DNA of 40,582 nucleotides, taken from positions 1 to 40,582 of the forward strand of contig JALSMA010000058.1 of the NCBI GenBank assembly GCA_026988015.1, read 5' to 3'. The translations under genes and the position numbers were made by a program. This stretch comes from Desulfobulbaceae bacterium (GTDB taxonomy: Bacteria; Desulfobacterota; Desulfobulbia; Desulfobulbales; Desulfocapsaceae). Positions 17,194 through 26,303 of the stretch are shown one piece after another (the stretch's first letter is position 1; every line of letters starts with the position of its first letter). The notes beneath the pieces are model-generated. The model was not told the DNA's origin and did not search any database. It saw only the letters and a program-made list of their open reading frames with translations.

Positions 17194-17784
17194 TCAACGC
17201 GACTGTGTAGTAAATCCCAGTTCAAAGGCCTTAAGGTTAACTGCCACAAAGTTCCTGCGGGTCTTGTTGCGAATTGTCTCCCTGATGTTTTCTGCAGAAA
17301 CCGGAAGCAGGCCAGTGGCAGCTAGGGCACCAAGAATAACCATATTTACCGCCATGACATTGCCCGCTTCAGTGGCAAGCGTTGTCGCATCAAAACTGTT
17401 CAGGCTTCCCGCTTTCTCAAGTATCAGTTTCTGCAGTTCATCTGGATCTGGATAGGCCGACTGCCCGACAGCAGCAGCAAAGGGAGGCAAAGGCATGGAA
17501 TTGGTAATAACCACTGTTTTTTTGTTGCATTTCCCTATGGCCCGCAAAGTCTCAAGGGGTTCAAAACCGGCGAGAATATCCGCTTCGCCATCGGAGATAA
17601 GAGAACTTTTGGCGTCTCCGAAAATCATGGCCGACTCCACCACACCGCCACGCTGCGCCATGCCATGAATCTCACTCATCCTGAAGGGAATATCAGCAAG
17701 AAGAGCTGCCTCACCCAGCACCTTGGCAGCCAGAAGGTTCCCCTGTCCGCCGACAGCTACGATCATTAATCTGATTACATTCAT
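17194..17784 (-). CDS. iorB: Indolepyruvate ferredoxin oxidoreductase, beta subunit
   Basis: A 196-residue protein of the 2-oxoacid:ferredoxin oxidoreductase gamma-type fold. Signposts are IVAVGGQGNLLAAKVLGEAA at the start, SEIHGMAQRGGVVES, and a closing Rossmann-like region with NMVILGALAATGLLP. With IorA it oxidatively decarboxylates aryl pyruvates to aryl-acetyl-CoA, reducing ferredoxin, or runs in reverse to make aromatic amino acids. The gap to iorA is 18 bases, so they are co-translated in one operon. The ATG is preceded by GAGAGAGAAG. Confidence 0.95.
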   Translation of the reverse strand: MNVIRLMIVAVGGQGNLLAAKVLGEAALLADIPFRMSEIHGMAQRGGVVESAMIFGDAKSSLISDGEADILAGFEPLETLRAIGKCNKKTVVITNSMPLPPFAAAVGQSAYPDPDELQKLILEKAGSLNSFDATTLATEAGNVMAVNMVILGALAATGLLPVSAENIRETIRNKTRRNFVAVNLKAFELGFTTQSR

Positions 17785-17802
17785 ATCTTCTCTCTCGGGA
17801 GG

Positions 17803-19650
17803 TTATTTTTTCACAGGACGAATAGCGTTTTCCGGACAGACCTGAGCGCACAGAGCACAGCCGGTACAGCGGTCAGAGTCAATTTTCACCCTGCCTTTCT
17901 TGACAAAAAACGCAGGGCATCCCAGCTGGTCAATGCAGTCCTTATGATTTCTGCATTTGTCACTGACGTAAAAGGCTTTCATTTTCGGCAGCTTCAGGCT
18001 CTTGCCGTAAAGGGTACATATTTCCCTGGCGATAACCACGGAAACACCTTCAAAGGCAAAGGCCTCCTCCAGCGCCTCGATACTTTTTTTGAGTTTAAAG
18101 GGGTGAATAACGGAGAGGTGCCCCACCCCGAGAGCCTTAACCACCTCTTCAATGTCAATTCGGCCAAAACCGGAAAGCCCGTGTTTTTCCATATCCACAC
18201 CAGGATGGGGCTGATGCCCTGTCATGGCAGTCGTACCGTTATCAAGAATAATCAGGGTAAAATTATGCTTGTTAAACACCGCATTGACAAGCCCTGCCAT
18301 GGCGGAATGAAAGAAGGTGGAATCACCGCAGAAGGTGATCACCTTTTTATCAAGGGTTTTGGAAAATCCGGCAGCGGTACCAGTGGACGAGCCCATGCAG
18401 ATCAGGAAATCCGCCATCCCCAGAGGAGGAAGCATACCAAGAGTATAACAGCCGATATCGGTGGGGTAGATCACATCCATCCCCCAGGCTGCTTTTTTCA
18501 CTGCATGGAAGGTGGCCCGGTGGGAACATCCGGCACACAGGGTTGGCGGCCTGGGTGGCAGGTTCGCCTGGATGGCTGAGTCCGTTGCAGACTTGAGAGG
18601 ATCTTCCACTTCAAACCAGCGAGCAATTTTTTCTCGTACCAGCGCTGGATTAAATTCCCCGAGGCGGGAAAAAAGCTCATCACCCTTGCCGCCAATGACC
18701 GGAATCGCACTGTCATTCAGCGCCTTAACAGCCTCTTCCAGTATAGGTTCTCCCTCTTCCACAATAAGTACTGTTTCACAGGTGCTCAAAAAGCCCCTGA
18801 TCATCTTTTCCGGCAGGGGGTGGGTAAAACCGAGGCGGAGAACTGTCACTTGATCCTCCAGACCAAGGTCGTCCAGTGCATCAGAAACGTAGGTATAACT
18901 CACGCCATTACAGATAATCCCCCAGCTGCCCTTACCTTCTGTATAGTTGAACGGTGACTGACCGGCCAGCTCCTCAGCTTTTGCAAGGTTTGCAAGAAGA
19001 CGAACATGGAGCTGGCGTGAAACCACAGGCACGGTTACGTAGCGCATGGGATTTCTGGTAAAATCGCCCTCTGTTTTCGGGGGAGTTATAGTATTGAGTG
19101 TCACAACAGCGGTGGAATGATTGATGCGGGTGGTCGTTCGTAGAAGAACGGGTTCCTCCAGCTGCTCCGAGAGCTCAAAGGCCCGGATGGTCATCTCCTT
19201 TGCCTCCTCAATGGTGGAAGGTTCCAGCATGGCCAGACCGGAAAGCTTTGCATAGTAGCGGCTGTCCTGTTCATTCTGGCTGGAAAACATGGACGGATCG
19301 TCGGCCACCAGAATCACAAGACCGCCCCTCACCCCCACATAGGCAAGGGTCATCAGGGCATCCGCGGCAACATTCATCCCCACATGCTTCATGATACACA
19401 TGGAACGAACTCCGGTATTAGCAGCTGCCGCAGCCACTTCCAGAGACACCTTCTCATTGACACTGTATTCAAAGTAGAGATCACCCTCCTGAGCCATCTG
19501 AAAAAAATTCAGAGAGATCTCAGAAGATGGGGTTCCCGGATAAGCAGCAGCCACAGCAACTCCTGCTTCAACAGCGCCCCTGGCAATGGCCTCGTTGCCG
19601 AGAAGAAGCATCTTTTTTCCAGGCTCATCGGTTAGTAATTTATGCATCAT
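17803..19650 (-). CDS. iorA: Indolepyruvate ferredoxin oxidoreductase, alpha subunit
   Basis: A 615-residue protein. The N-terminal pyrimidine-binding domain has LGNEAIARGAVEAGV and AYPGTPSSEI. The TPP-binding domain has CAGCSHRA, then DIGCYTLG and GDSTFFHSAMAGLVNAV. The C-terminal ferredoxin part has the classic CTGCALCAQVCP cluster motif and a less regular set of Cys just before it (CRNHKDCIDQLGCP). The size and domain order match IorA. It acts with IorB in the cytoplasm. The gene lies 100 bases after nifJ, with a long hairpin in the gap. The start is ATGATG at 19650 with GGAG upstream; either Met is possible. Confidence 0.96.
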   Translation of the reverse strand: MMHKLLTDEPGKKMLLLGNEAIARGAVEAGVAVAAAYPGTPSSEISLNFFQMAQEGDLYFEYSVNEKVSLEVAAAAANTGVRSMCIMKHVGMNVAADALMTLAYVGVRGGLVILVADDPSMFSSQNEQDSRYYAKLSGLAMLEPSTIEEAKEMTIRAFELSEQLEEPVLLRTTTRINHSTAVVTLNTITPPKTEGDFTRNPMRYVTVPVVSRQLHVRLLANLAKAEELAGQSPFNYTEGKGSWGIICNGVSYTYVSDALDDLGLEDQVTVLRLGFTHPLPEKMIRGFLSTCETVLIVEEGEPILEEAVKALNDSAIPVIGGKGDELFSRLGEFNPALVREKIARWFEVEDPLKSATDSAIQANLPPRPPTLCAGCSHRATFHAVKKAAWGMDVIYPTDIGCYTLGMLPPLGMADFLICMGSSTGTAAGFSKTLDKKVITFCGDSTFFHSAMAGLVNAVFNKHNFTLIILDNGTTAMTGHQPHPGVDMEKHGLSGFGRIDIEEVVKALGVGHLSVIHPFKLKKSIEALEEAFAFEGVSVVIAREICTLYGKSLKLPKMKAFYVSDKCRNHKDCIDQLGCPAFFVKKGRVKIDSDRCTGCALCAQVCPENAIRPVKK

Positions 19651-19696
19651 ATCTCCAGCTACAACGTGTCTATTTTTTTGGTTACCTCAATAGAAT

Positions 19697-19733
19697 AACA
19701 GGACCGGAGACAAAAAATTTCTCCGATCCTGTT
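19697..19733 (-). other. Stem-loop between nifJ and iorA
   Basis: The arms AACAGGACCGGAGA (19697-19710) and TCTCCGATCCTGTT (19720-19733) pair over 14 bases with one mismatch or wobble, around a 9-base loop. On the transcribed minus strand only short T runs follow (ATTCTATTG), so full termination is doubtful. It may protect the nifJ message end or reduce iorA expression relative to nifJ. Confidence 0.65.
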
Positions 19734-19750
19734 CCTGTTCTGCCCTGCCT

Positions 19751-22700
19751 CTATGCTTCGGGCTCCAGCGCCTTGCGGCGGCCATCGAGAAACTTCCAGC
19801 CCTTTTCCACATCCTTCTGAGCCATTGCCATCAACTCGTCAAACATGGTGGGATTGGTGATTTTCAAGGCCCGGTAACGGTTCTCATTCATGGCGTAATC
19901 GGCAAAACTTGATGCCGGGGCTTTGGAATCAATGACCAGAGGATTCTGGCCACCATCTTCCAGCAGAGGATTATAGCGATAGAGCGGCCAGTGCCCACAG
20001 TCAACCGCTCTTTTCTGCTGCTCCAAACCCTGCGCCATATTAATGCCGTGATTAATGCAGTGTGAATAGGCAATAATAAGGGATGGGCCGTCATAGGCCT
20101 CGGCCTCGTTAAAGGCTTTAACCACCTGAGTCGGGTTGGCCCCCATGGCCACCTTTGCCACATACACATTGCCATAAGTGGCAAAGATCATACCAATGTC
20201 CTTTTTGGGCATGCGTTTACCACCTGCTGCAAACTGAGCAGTGGCAGCACGCGGGGTGGACTTGGACATCTGGCCACCGGTGTTGGAGTACACTTCGGTA
20301 TCCATAATCAGGACATTGACATTCTCGCCGGATGCCAGGACATGATCCAGACCGCCATAGCCGATATCATAGGCCCAGCCGTCACCACCGAAGATCCACA
20401 CCGACCGTTTAACCAGATTATCAGCCACATGAATAAGCTGCTGGGCTTTGGGAAAGCTGTTGCCAGCCAGTTTTTCCTTGAGAGCTGCCACCCGATCCCG
20501 TTGAGCCTCGATCTCCATCTGAGTGGTCTGGGGAGCATTGAGCAGTTCATCCATCTCGGATTGTTTCACCAGCCCGGCAGTTACCGCACCCTCAAGGAGT
20601 TCAGCTGCCTGAGAGGCCATCTTATTCACGGTCTGACGCATGCCAAGGCCAAATTCGGCATTATCTTCAAACAGGGAGTTTGACCAGATGGGGCCGCGGC
20701 CGTCTTCCCGCTTGCAGTAGGGAGTGGTGGGCAGATTGCCCCCATAAATGGAGGAACAGCCGGTGGCATTGGCAATCATCATTCTGTCACCAAAAAGCTG
20801 GGTGGCCAGTTTAATATATGGTGTCTCGCCGCAACCAACACAGGCACCAGGGTACTCGAAAAGAGGACGCAGCAGCTGGCTGCCTTTGATGGTTGCCGGT
20901 GCGATCTCATTATAGTCCACTTCCGGCAAAGTGAGGAAGAATGCATAATTTGCAGATTCACGTTCGCGAATTTCCTCACTATTGTCATGCATGGCAAGAG
21001 CCCGCTCTTCAGTTTTCTTGCCGTCCGCATCTTTTTTGCGTGCAGGACAGACGGAATAACAGTGGCTGCAACCGTTACAATCCTCGGTGGATACGGAGAT
21101 GACAAATTTTCGCCCTTTAAACTGTTTACCCACCGCATCAGCGCTCTGTAAGGTGGCTGGAGCGCCTGCCAGGCTGTCAAGGGTAACAATCTTCATCCGA
21201 ATGGAGGCATGGGGACAGACCAGGGAACACTGACCACACTGAATACAACTTTCTGCATCCCACAGAGGAACCTGTACCGCAATGTTTCGTTTTTCATACT
21301 GGGTGGTTCCCGTGGGCCAGGTACCATCAGCCGGCATCTGGGAAACTTTGATGGTATCCCCCTTGCCCTCAATCATTTTTGCAGTCACTTCTTTTACAAA
21401 ATCCGGCGCATGGTCAGGCACAGTAGGGGGAATATCGTGGCCGGTAACAGCATCCGGTACGGTTACCTTGACGATATTGTTCACAGCCGCATCTACTGCG
21501 TCGTAGTTCATCTTCACCACCTTGTCCCCCTTCTTGCCATAGGTCTTTTTGATGGCAGCCTTGATGGACTGGATGGCCTCATCTTTGGTGATAATGTCAG
21601 AGATCAGGAAGAATGCGGTCTGCATGATCATATTAATTCGTGCACCAAGCCCAAGAGCTGTTGCCAGGGTCAGGGCATCAATCACATAAAAGTTGATCTT
21701 TTTAGAGATAATATCCTGCTGAACTCTGGCCGGCATGTGATCCCAGACCTCATCCTTGCTGAAATCTGTGGTGAGAAGAAACGTTCCGCCTTCCTCAAGG
21801 TTTGCCAGCATATCGTACTGATCGAGAAAGGTAAATTTATGACAGGCCACAAAGTTGGCCTTGTTGATAAGATAAGGAGCAAGAATTTTCTCTTTACCAA
21901 AACGGAGATGACTGGTGGTGATGGAGCCGGACTTTTTAGAGTCGTATACAAAATAGCCCTGAGCCGCATTGTCGGTTTCCGTACCGATGATTTTAATGGT
22001 GTTCTTGTTGGCACCAACTGTTCCGTCAGCACCGAGTCCAAAGAACATGGCCCGGAATACGCCTTCGCCTTCAATATCAAAGGCAGGGTCAAAGTCAAGG
22101 CTGGTCAGAGCCACATCATCATTGGGGCCCACACAGAAACGATTTTTGCTGGTGTCGGATTCCATATTATCAAAAACAGCCTTCACCATGGCAGGGGTGA
22201 ACTCGGCGGAACCAAGTCCATAACGGCCACCCAGCACAACAGGAGCCGTGGCCAGAACGCCACTGTCCTGCGCTTCACCAACAGCGGTACGTACATCCTG
22301 GTACACGGGTTCGCCGTTTGCTCCCGGATCCTTGCTGCGATCAAGAACTGTAATTCTTTTTACAGTGTCCGGCAGTGCGGCAACCATGGCTGCAGAATCA
22401 AAGGGTCGGAAGAGACGGATAATCACCATACCAACCTTTTTGCCTTGGCCAATCAGATGTTCAACAGTTGCAGCCACTGTCTCGGCACCGGAAGCCATTA
22501 TAATCACAACATCAGTGGCATCGGCTGCACCGACATAATCAAAGAGGTGATAGCTGCGGCCGGTGAGTTCGGCAAACTTGTCCATGGTCTCCTGAACAAT
22601 ACCCGGTACGGCCTGATAGTACTTATTGATGGTCTCACGACCTGTGAAATACACATCGGGATTCTGGGCCGTTCCACGCATCATGGGACGATCCGGGGAG

Positions 22701-23323
22701 AGGCCGCGCAAACGGTGCTCAATGATCAGGTCGTCATCAATCATAGTTCGCATATCCTCTTCGCTGAGCTGCTCAATCTTCTGAATTTCGCTTGAGGTAC
22801 GAAAACCATCAAAGAAATGCATAAAGGGGATCCGGGATTTCAGGGTAGCCTGGGTAGAAATCAGTGCCATATCCTGAGCTTCCTGGACATTCTGTGAACC
22901 CAGCATGGCCCAGCCGGTCTGACGGGCGGCCATAATGTCACTGTGATCTCCAAAGATGGACAGTCCCTGGTAGGCAAGGGCACGGGCGGTAATATGAAAG
23001 ACGGTGGGGGTAAGCTCACCGGCAATTTTATTCATATTTGGCAGCAGCAGCATCAAGCCCTGAGAGGCGGAAAATGTAGTGCAGAGAGCGCCGGTGGTCA
23101 GCGATCCGTGCAAAGCTCCCGCTACGCCTGCCTCTGACTGCATCTGAGAGACCAATGGTACCGAACCCCAGATGTTTTTCTGGCCGGCACTGTACTTGGC
23201 ATCAGATTCTGCGGCAATGGATGTGGACGGAGTAATGGGATAGATGGTGATGATTTCGCTGGTACTATAGGCTACATGGGTGCAGGCCTGATTACCGTCA
23301 ATGGTGACCATTTTTCGTGACAT
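19751..23323 (-). CDS. nifJ: Pyruvate:ferredoxin (flavodoxin) oxidoreductase, single chain
   Basis: A 1190-residue protein, the normal length for the homodimeric enzyme. Domain order: pyrimidine-binding domain with YPITPSTSIAAESD, transketolase C-like domain, gamma domain (FFGLGADGTVGANKNTIKIIG), two [4Fe-4S] motifs (CIQCGQCSLVCP and CNGCSHCYSVCP), and a TPP domain with CVGCGETPYIK, NATGCSSIYGG, GGDGWAYDIGYGG and a C-terminal YSHCINHG. It interconverts pyruvate and acetyl-CoA plus CO2 with ferredoxin, central to anaerobes and reversible for CO2 assimilation. An AAGGAG site precedes the ATG. The gene is 29 bases after purE, and iorAB, the ATP-grasp gene and ppcA follow. Confidence 0.98.
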   Translation of the reverse strand: MSRKMVTIDGNQACTHVAYSTSEIITIYPITPSTSIAAESDAKYSAGQKNIWGSVPLVSQMQSEAGVAGALHGSLTTGALCTTFSASQGLMLLLPNMNKIAGELTPTVFHITARALAYQGLSIFGDHSDIMAARQTGWAMLGSQNVQEAQDMALISTQATLKSRIPFMHFFDGFRTSSEIQKIEQLSEEDMRTMIDDDLIIEHRLRGLSPDRPMMRGTAQNPDVYFTGRETINKYYQAVPGIVQETMDKFAELTGRSYHLFDYVGAADATDVVIIMASGAETVAATVEHLIGQGKKVGMVIIRLFRPFDSAAMVAALPDTVKRITVLDRSKDPGANGEPVYQDVRTAVGEAQDSGVLATAPVVLGGRYGLGSAEFTPAMVKAVFDNMESDTSKNRFCVGPNDDVALTSLDFDPAFDIEGEGVFRAMFFGLGADGTVGANKNTIKIIGTETDNAAQGYFVYDSKKSGSITTSHLRFGKEKILAPYLINKANFVACHKFTFLDQYDMLANLEEGGTFLLTTDFSKDEVWDHMPARVQQDIISKKINFYVIDALTLATALGLGARINMIMQTAFFLISDIITKDEAIQSIKAAIKKTYGKKGDKVVKMNYDAVDAAVNNIVKVTVPDAVTGHDIPPTVPDHAPDFVKEVTAKMIEGKGDTIKVSQMPADGTWPTGTTQYEKRNIAVQVPLWDAESCIQCGQCSLVCPHASIRMKIVTLDSLAGAPATLQSADAVGKQFKGRKFVISVSTEDCNGCSHCYSVCPARKKDADGKKTEERALAMHDNSEEIRERESANYAFFLTLPEVDYNEIAPATIKGSQLLRPLFEYPGACVGCGETPYIKLATQLFGDRMMIANATGCSSIYGGNLPTTPYCKREDGRGPIWSNSLFEDNAEFGLGMRQTVNKMASQAAELLEGAVTAGLVKQSEMDELLNAPQTTQMEIEAQRDRVAALKEKLAGNSFPKAQQLIHVADNLVKRSVWIFGGDGWAYDIGYGGLDHVLASGENVNVLIMDTEVYSNTGGQMSKSTPRAATAQFAAGGKRMPKKDIGMIFATYGNVYVAKVAMGANPTQVVKAFNEAEAYDGPSLIIAYSHCINHGINMAQGLEQQKRAVDCGHWPLYRYNPLLEDGGQNPLVIDSKAPASSFADYAMNENRYRALKITNPTMFDELMAMAQKDVEKGWKFLDGRRKALEPEA

Positions 23324-23352
23324 AATGTTTCTCCTTATAATTATTGTTTTTG

Positions 23353-23853
23353 TTAAATTTTTCCCTGACGCAACTGCTCAGATTTCTCATTCAGAGCCTG
23401 GCGGGTCTCTTCCCGGTATCTCTCAAGGGCTTCTGTCAGCTCTGGATACTTGATTGACAGGATCTCACATGCCAGATAGGCCGCATTCTTGGCTCCGTCT
23501 ATGGCCACGGTGGCCACTGGAATTCCAGGGGGCATCTGTACCGTGGCATGGAGGGCATCTACTCCCTGCATGGCCCCGGATGCCAGAGGTACCCCAATCA
23601 CCGGCAGAGTGGTATGGGCGGCAACAACTCCAGCCAGGTGAGCTGCCATGCCGGCACCGGCAATGATTACTTCAAGGCCGCGTTCTCTTGCGCTTCGTGC
23701 ATATTCAGCGGTCTTATCCGGCAACCGGTGGGCAGAGCTGATGTCCATTTCGCAGACAACTCCCATTTCGGCAAGAACAGCTGCAGCCTTTTTCATGACC
23801 GGCAGGTCAGAGTCACTGCCCATGAGAATTCCAACAAGTGGTTTTTTTGACAT
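23353..23853 (-). CDS. purE: N5-carboxyaminoimidazole ribonucleotide mutase
   Basis: A 166-residue PurE. The motifs are [12 protein letters not shown] (phosphate loop), SAHRLPDKT (active-site His), [18 protein letters not shown] and PVIGVPL. It moves the carboxyl group of N5-CAIR to C4 in purine synthesis; the length and motifs fit class I. PurK is not adjacent. An AGGAGACTG ribosome site precedes the ATG. It lies between the PEPCK-like gene (49-base gap) and nifJ (29-base gap), an unusual place for a purine gene. Confidence 0.96.
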   Translation of the reverse strand: MSKKPLVGILMGSDSDLPVMKKAAAVLAEMGVVCEMDISSAHRLPDKTAEYARSARERGLEVIIAGAGMAAHLAGVVAAHTTLPVIGVPLASGAMQGVDALHATVQMPPGIPVATVAIDGAKNAAYLACEILSIKYPELTEALERYREETRQALNEKSEQLRQGKI

Positions 23854-23902
23854 TTTCAGTCTCCTTCAAAAATATTGTATTTTCTTGTTATTCGAAAGTT
23901 CG

Positions 23903-25609
23903 TTATGCGTCAGCTTCAATCAGTTTAATCACGTCTCTCACATCGGCATCAGGCCAGTTCCTCCCGGTACGGAGATGTGCAATTCTACAAGCTGACTGCA
24001 GTGCTTCACGAAAGATATTCCCAGCCAGCTCTTCTTTGTGTTTTTCATACTGCCGCATACCTGAAGAACTGAAAAGGCGGTTCTGGAGAGTACTGAAAAC
24101 TCGGAGTGCCTGTTCGCTGTCCTCAAGCATCTCAACAGGGGGATGAGCAGCACCAGTAGCCTCGGGGGCGCTGACAAGGAGCAGCAGGTCTATACCATAT
24201 CCTTTAAGCACCTCCTCGATGGTATTGACCGGAAGCAACACCCTTCCGGTCGACGCCTGAGGATTCATGAAAATCGCTCGGTCCATCTGTTTACAAGTAT
24301 CACCTTCCTGTAACATATCGAGACGCAGGAGGACTCCACACCCTGTTCCAGAACCAACAACAGAGCCACCATCACCTATCATTAAAGACCCTGTGTCATC
24401 TGCAATAATGCTCATTTCAATAACAACACTGGAGTCAGAACTACGTAAAGCCGCAAGAATTTCCGTCCTCTTGTCGCCTATTACAAGAACAGTCTTACGG
24501 TACTCTTCTTTTCTAAAACATATGTTAACCAGACTGCCGTGAAAAGGCAGACGGCCGCGCCTAACCATGATAATATTGTGCAGGGTGAGCGCCATATCTT
24601 TCAAACAGCCAAAAGAGTCCTGGTAATCCTCAAGCGAGATTGCTGCCACCAGCAGGTCGTTGTCCCGGTCGTCAAAACAAACAGCAGACGAGTCACCAAA
24701 CTGTTCCATATGCTGCGATGAAACTCCGAACAGCCCAACGGCGTCTGGACCTGCTGCAATCTGGTCATCAGTGGCCAGTTCAAAGAGGTTTGCAAGGGAT
24801 ACTCCACGCCCGATAACCTGCTGATGGAAAAAAATAAAAACAACAGCATGCCCCACTTGAGCCGGATAACAGAGCCAATCCTCTTGTTGTAGAGCAAGAC
24901 TAGGTAAAGGGTTTCCATCTATCCTCAGCAACTGGTCACTACGCAATCCTACAGGGAAATTGAGAATCATGGGTGGAGTGAACCAGACCTGGCGGACAAG
25001 GGGAATTTTCCCCAGCAGTGTCTCGTAAACGGAAGGCAGTTCACAGTGACCGGAGACTGCGACCAGCCCCACTTTACAGCCGGCAGCCACGTGCCTGTAG
25101 ATTCGCGGATGATCACCAGTGATATTTTCACAAACATTCCGGTAGAGAGAACGGATATGGTGTCCCAGGCCGATGAGCGTATCGTTAAAAGCCCGATGAG
25201 GCCGCTGACCACGACAGTTACCTGGACCGGGTTCTACAAGAAGCACGATGTAACGGTCACGGGAACGCCAGTAATTGTACAGCTGTTCAACAAATTTATG
25301 TAGTGCAGCACGCCCTTGCGGCTCAAGAAAAACATCCGCAGCAGGCAGGATGGAAGTAAGTTGTTCCAGTGAGTGTTCGTCAAGTGCCCGCAGTATACTC
25401 AGTAGCTGCCGAAGACCGCTCATTTCTGTCAGATCAAGGCCAACCGCAGCGAGCAGGCGCGGATCCCTGTACACCAGCTCCCGGACAAACAACCCCACCA
25501 TGTCCTCAAAGAGATCGCTGTGCAGCACATCCCTTTTTGAGTTGCATATTTTATTGTCCGTATAGATGATACATTGTCTTTCATCACGGACAAATCGTTT
25601 GCTGCTCAT
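23903..25609 (-). CDS. PEP-carboxykinase-like protein with degenerate P-loop
   Basis: A 568-residue cytoplasmic protein. I recognise it, from memory, as belonging to a bacterial family annotated as PEP carboxykinase-like. Supporting pieces are ENITGDHPRIYRHVAAG (about 160-178), VFIFFHQQVIGRGVSLANLF, LPFHGSLVNICF, IADDTGSLMIGDGG and QMDRAIFMNPQASTGRVLLPV. Where relatives have a P-loop of the form GDSGAGKSE, this protein reads VLVIGDKRTEILAAL, so the GxxGK[ST] core is missing and nucleotide binding is doubtful. No frameshift is needed to read it. It begins with GGAG upstream of the ATG and sits behind a strong leader terminator. Purine and pyruvate genes follow. The actual reaction is unknown. 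Confidence 0.6.
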   Translation of the reverse strand: MSSKRFVRDERQCIIYTDNKICNSKRDVLHSDLFEDMVGLFVRELVYRDPRLLAAVGLDLTEMSGLRQLLSILRALDEHSLEQLTSILPAADVFLEPQGRAALHKFVEQLYNYWRSRDRYIVLLVEPGPGNCRGQRPHRAFNDTLIGLGHHIRSLYRNVCENITGDHPRIYRHVAAGCKVGLVAVSGHCELPSVYETLLGKIPLVRQVWFTPPMILNFPVGLRSDQLLRIDGNPLPSLALQQEDWLCYPAQVGHAVVFIFFHQQVIGRGVSLANLFELATDDQIAAGPDAVGLFGVSSQHMEQFGDSSAVCFDDRDNDLLVAAISLEDYQDSFGCLKDMALTLHNIIMVRRGRLPFHGSLVNICFRKEEYRKTVLVIGDKRTEILAALRSSDSSVVIEMSIIADDTGSLMIGDGGSVVGSGTGCGVLLRLDMLQEGDTCKQMDRAIFMNPQASTGRVLLPVNTIEEVLKGYGIDLLLLVSAPEATGAAHPPVEMLEDSEQALRVFSTLQNRLFSSSGMRQYEKHKEELAGNIFREALQSACRIAHLRTGRNWPDADVRDVIKLIEADA

Positions 25610-25652
25610 ACCGTTCTCCGGCCTTTCTTAAACGGGGCATCTTCTTTTTTGC

Positions 25653-25704
25653 AAAAAAAAAAGGCCGAAGATCACTGAAAATTCAGTAACTCTTCGGCCT
25701 TTTT
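25653..25704 (-). terminator. Leader terminator hairpin upstream of the PEPCK-like/purE operon
   Basis: Arms 25658-25671 and 25691-25704 pair perfectly over 14 bases (core GGCCGAAG and CTTCGGCC), with an inner 6-bp stem ACTGAA/TTCAGT. On the minus strand the hairpin is followed by U10, an excellent intrinsic terminator, 44 bases before the start codon. No minus-strand gene lies upstream, so it would stop leader transcription: a possible attenuator. The T run on the plus strand (25700-25704) makes it bidirectional. Confidence 0.8.
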
Positions 25705-26303
25705 ATTCTGACACGCGTTTTATAAAAAACCCGGTCAGACATGCTGCCATATATGATGTAAGCCTAGAAAGCTGCACCACCGACAAGTCTTTGCCTGTGA
25801 ATCAGCATGCCAGCCAGACACATGTACTCTGTCTCCCCGGTCTTTGCTTATTTGTTTCGTACCGTATAAATTCTTTTCAGGTATTTATGAAAAATATTGA
25901 TACGCCACTTGCACCAGCTTACGACTCATCGCCAGCACTGAGAAGTGCTTTATACACATAACAAAACAGGAAATCAATACTATTTTTTTCTATTCCTGAA
26001 TCCGTGACGACTTTGTGATTGTCTCCTTGTTTTCATTCGACAACGATTTTCACAAATGTAAACGAAGAGGGACTTGTACAAAATCATCAACGAATCGATT
26101 GGATAATTCAAATGCATTGGTTCTGTTTAGTCGAAGACACGACCCATTCACCCGAAATCACAACACTATAACAGGCCACTCATATTCCTCTCTGCTAGCT
26201 GCAGGGAGCAGAGAAATGATGACAAAAGCACGACCTCCCAGTAAACTATAGAAGATAATAGTTTTTACCACACCATCAAGATTAATTATTCTGGAGGCAT
26301 ATA
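25705..26303. other. Intergenic region without recognised gene
   Basis: About 600 bases between the divergent PEPCK-like and Tim44-like genes. It holds the REP-like copy at 25995 and must contain promoters for both directions. Open frames here are short, with no ribosome site or family resemblance. No tRNA or riboswitch was recognised by eye. Confidence 0.5.
25995..26013. repeat. REP-like element, copy 3
   Basis: CCTGAATCCGTGACGACTT differs at two positions from the 19-mer at 11551-11569. It is in the same orientation as copy 1 and is preceded by the same TATT context (CTATTC before the repeat). Confidence 0.5.

Noticed and set aside
17175-17249. A longer N terminus for the biotin-carboxylase-like protein
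   Set aside because: It would overlap the iorB coding end by 56 bases and lacks a ribosome site, while 17174 has one.
21209-22795. A 528-codon plus-strand ORF opposite nifJ
   Set aside because: It is antisense to the strongly conserved nifJ gene and its translation is low-complexity with no family; a shadow frame.
25705-26303. A tRNA or riboswitch in the large gap upstream of the Tim44-like gene
   Set aside because: I could not form a cloverleaf or recognise any conserved riboswitch core by eye.
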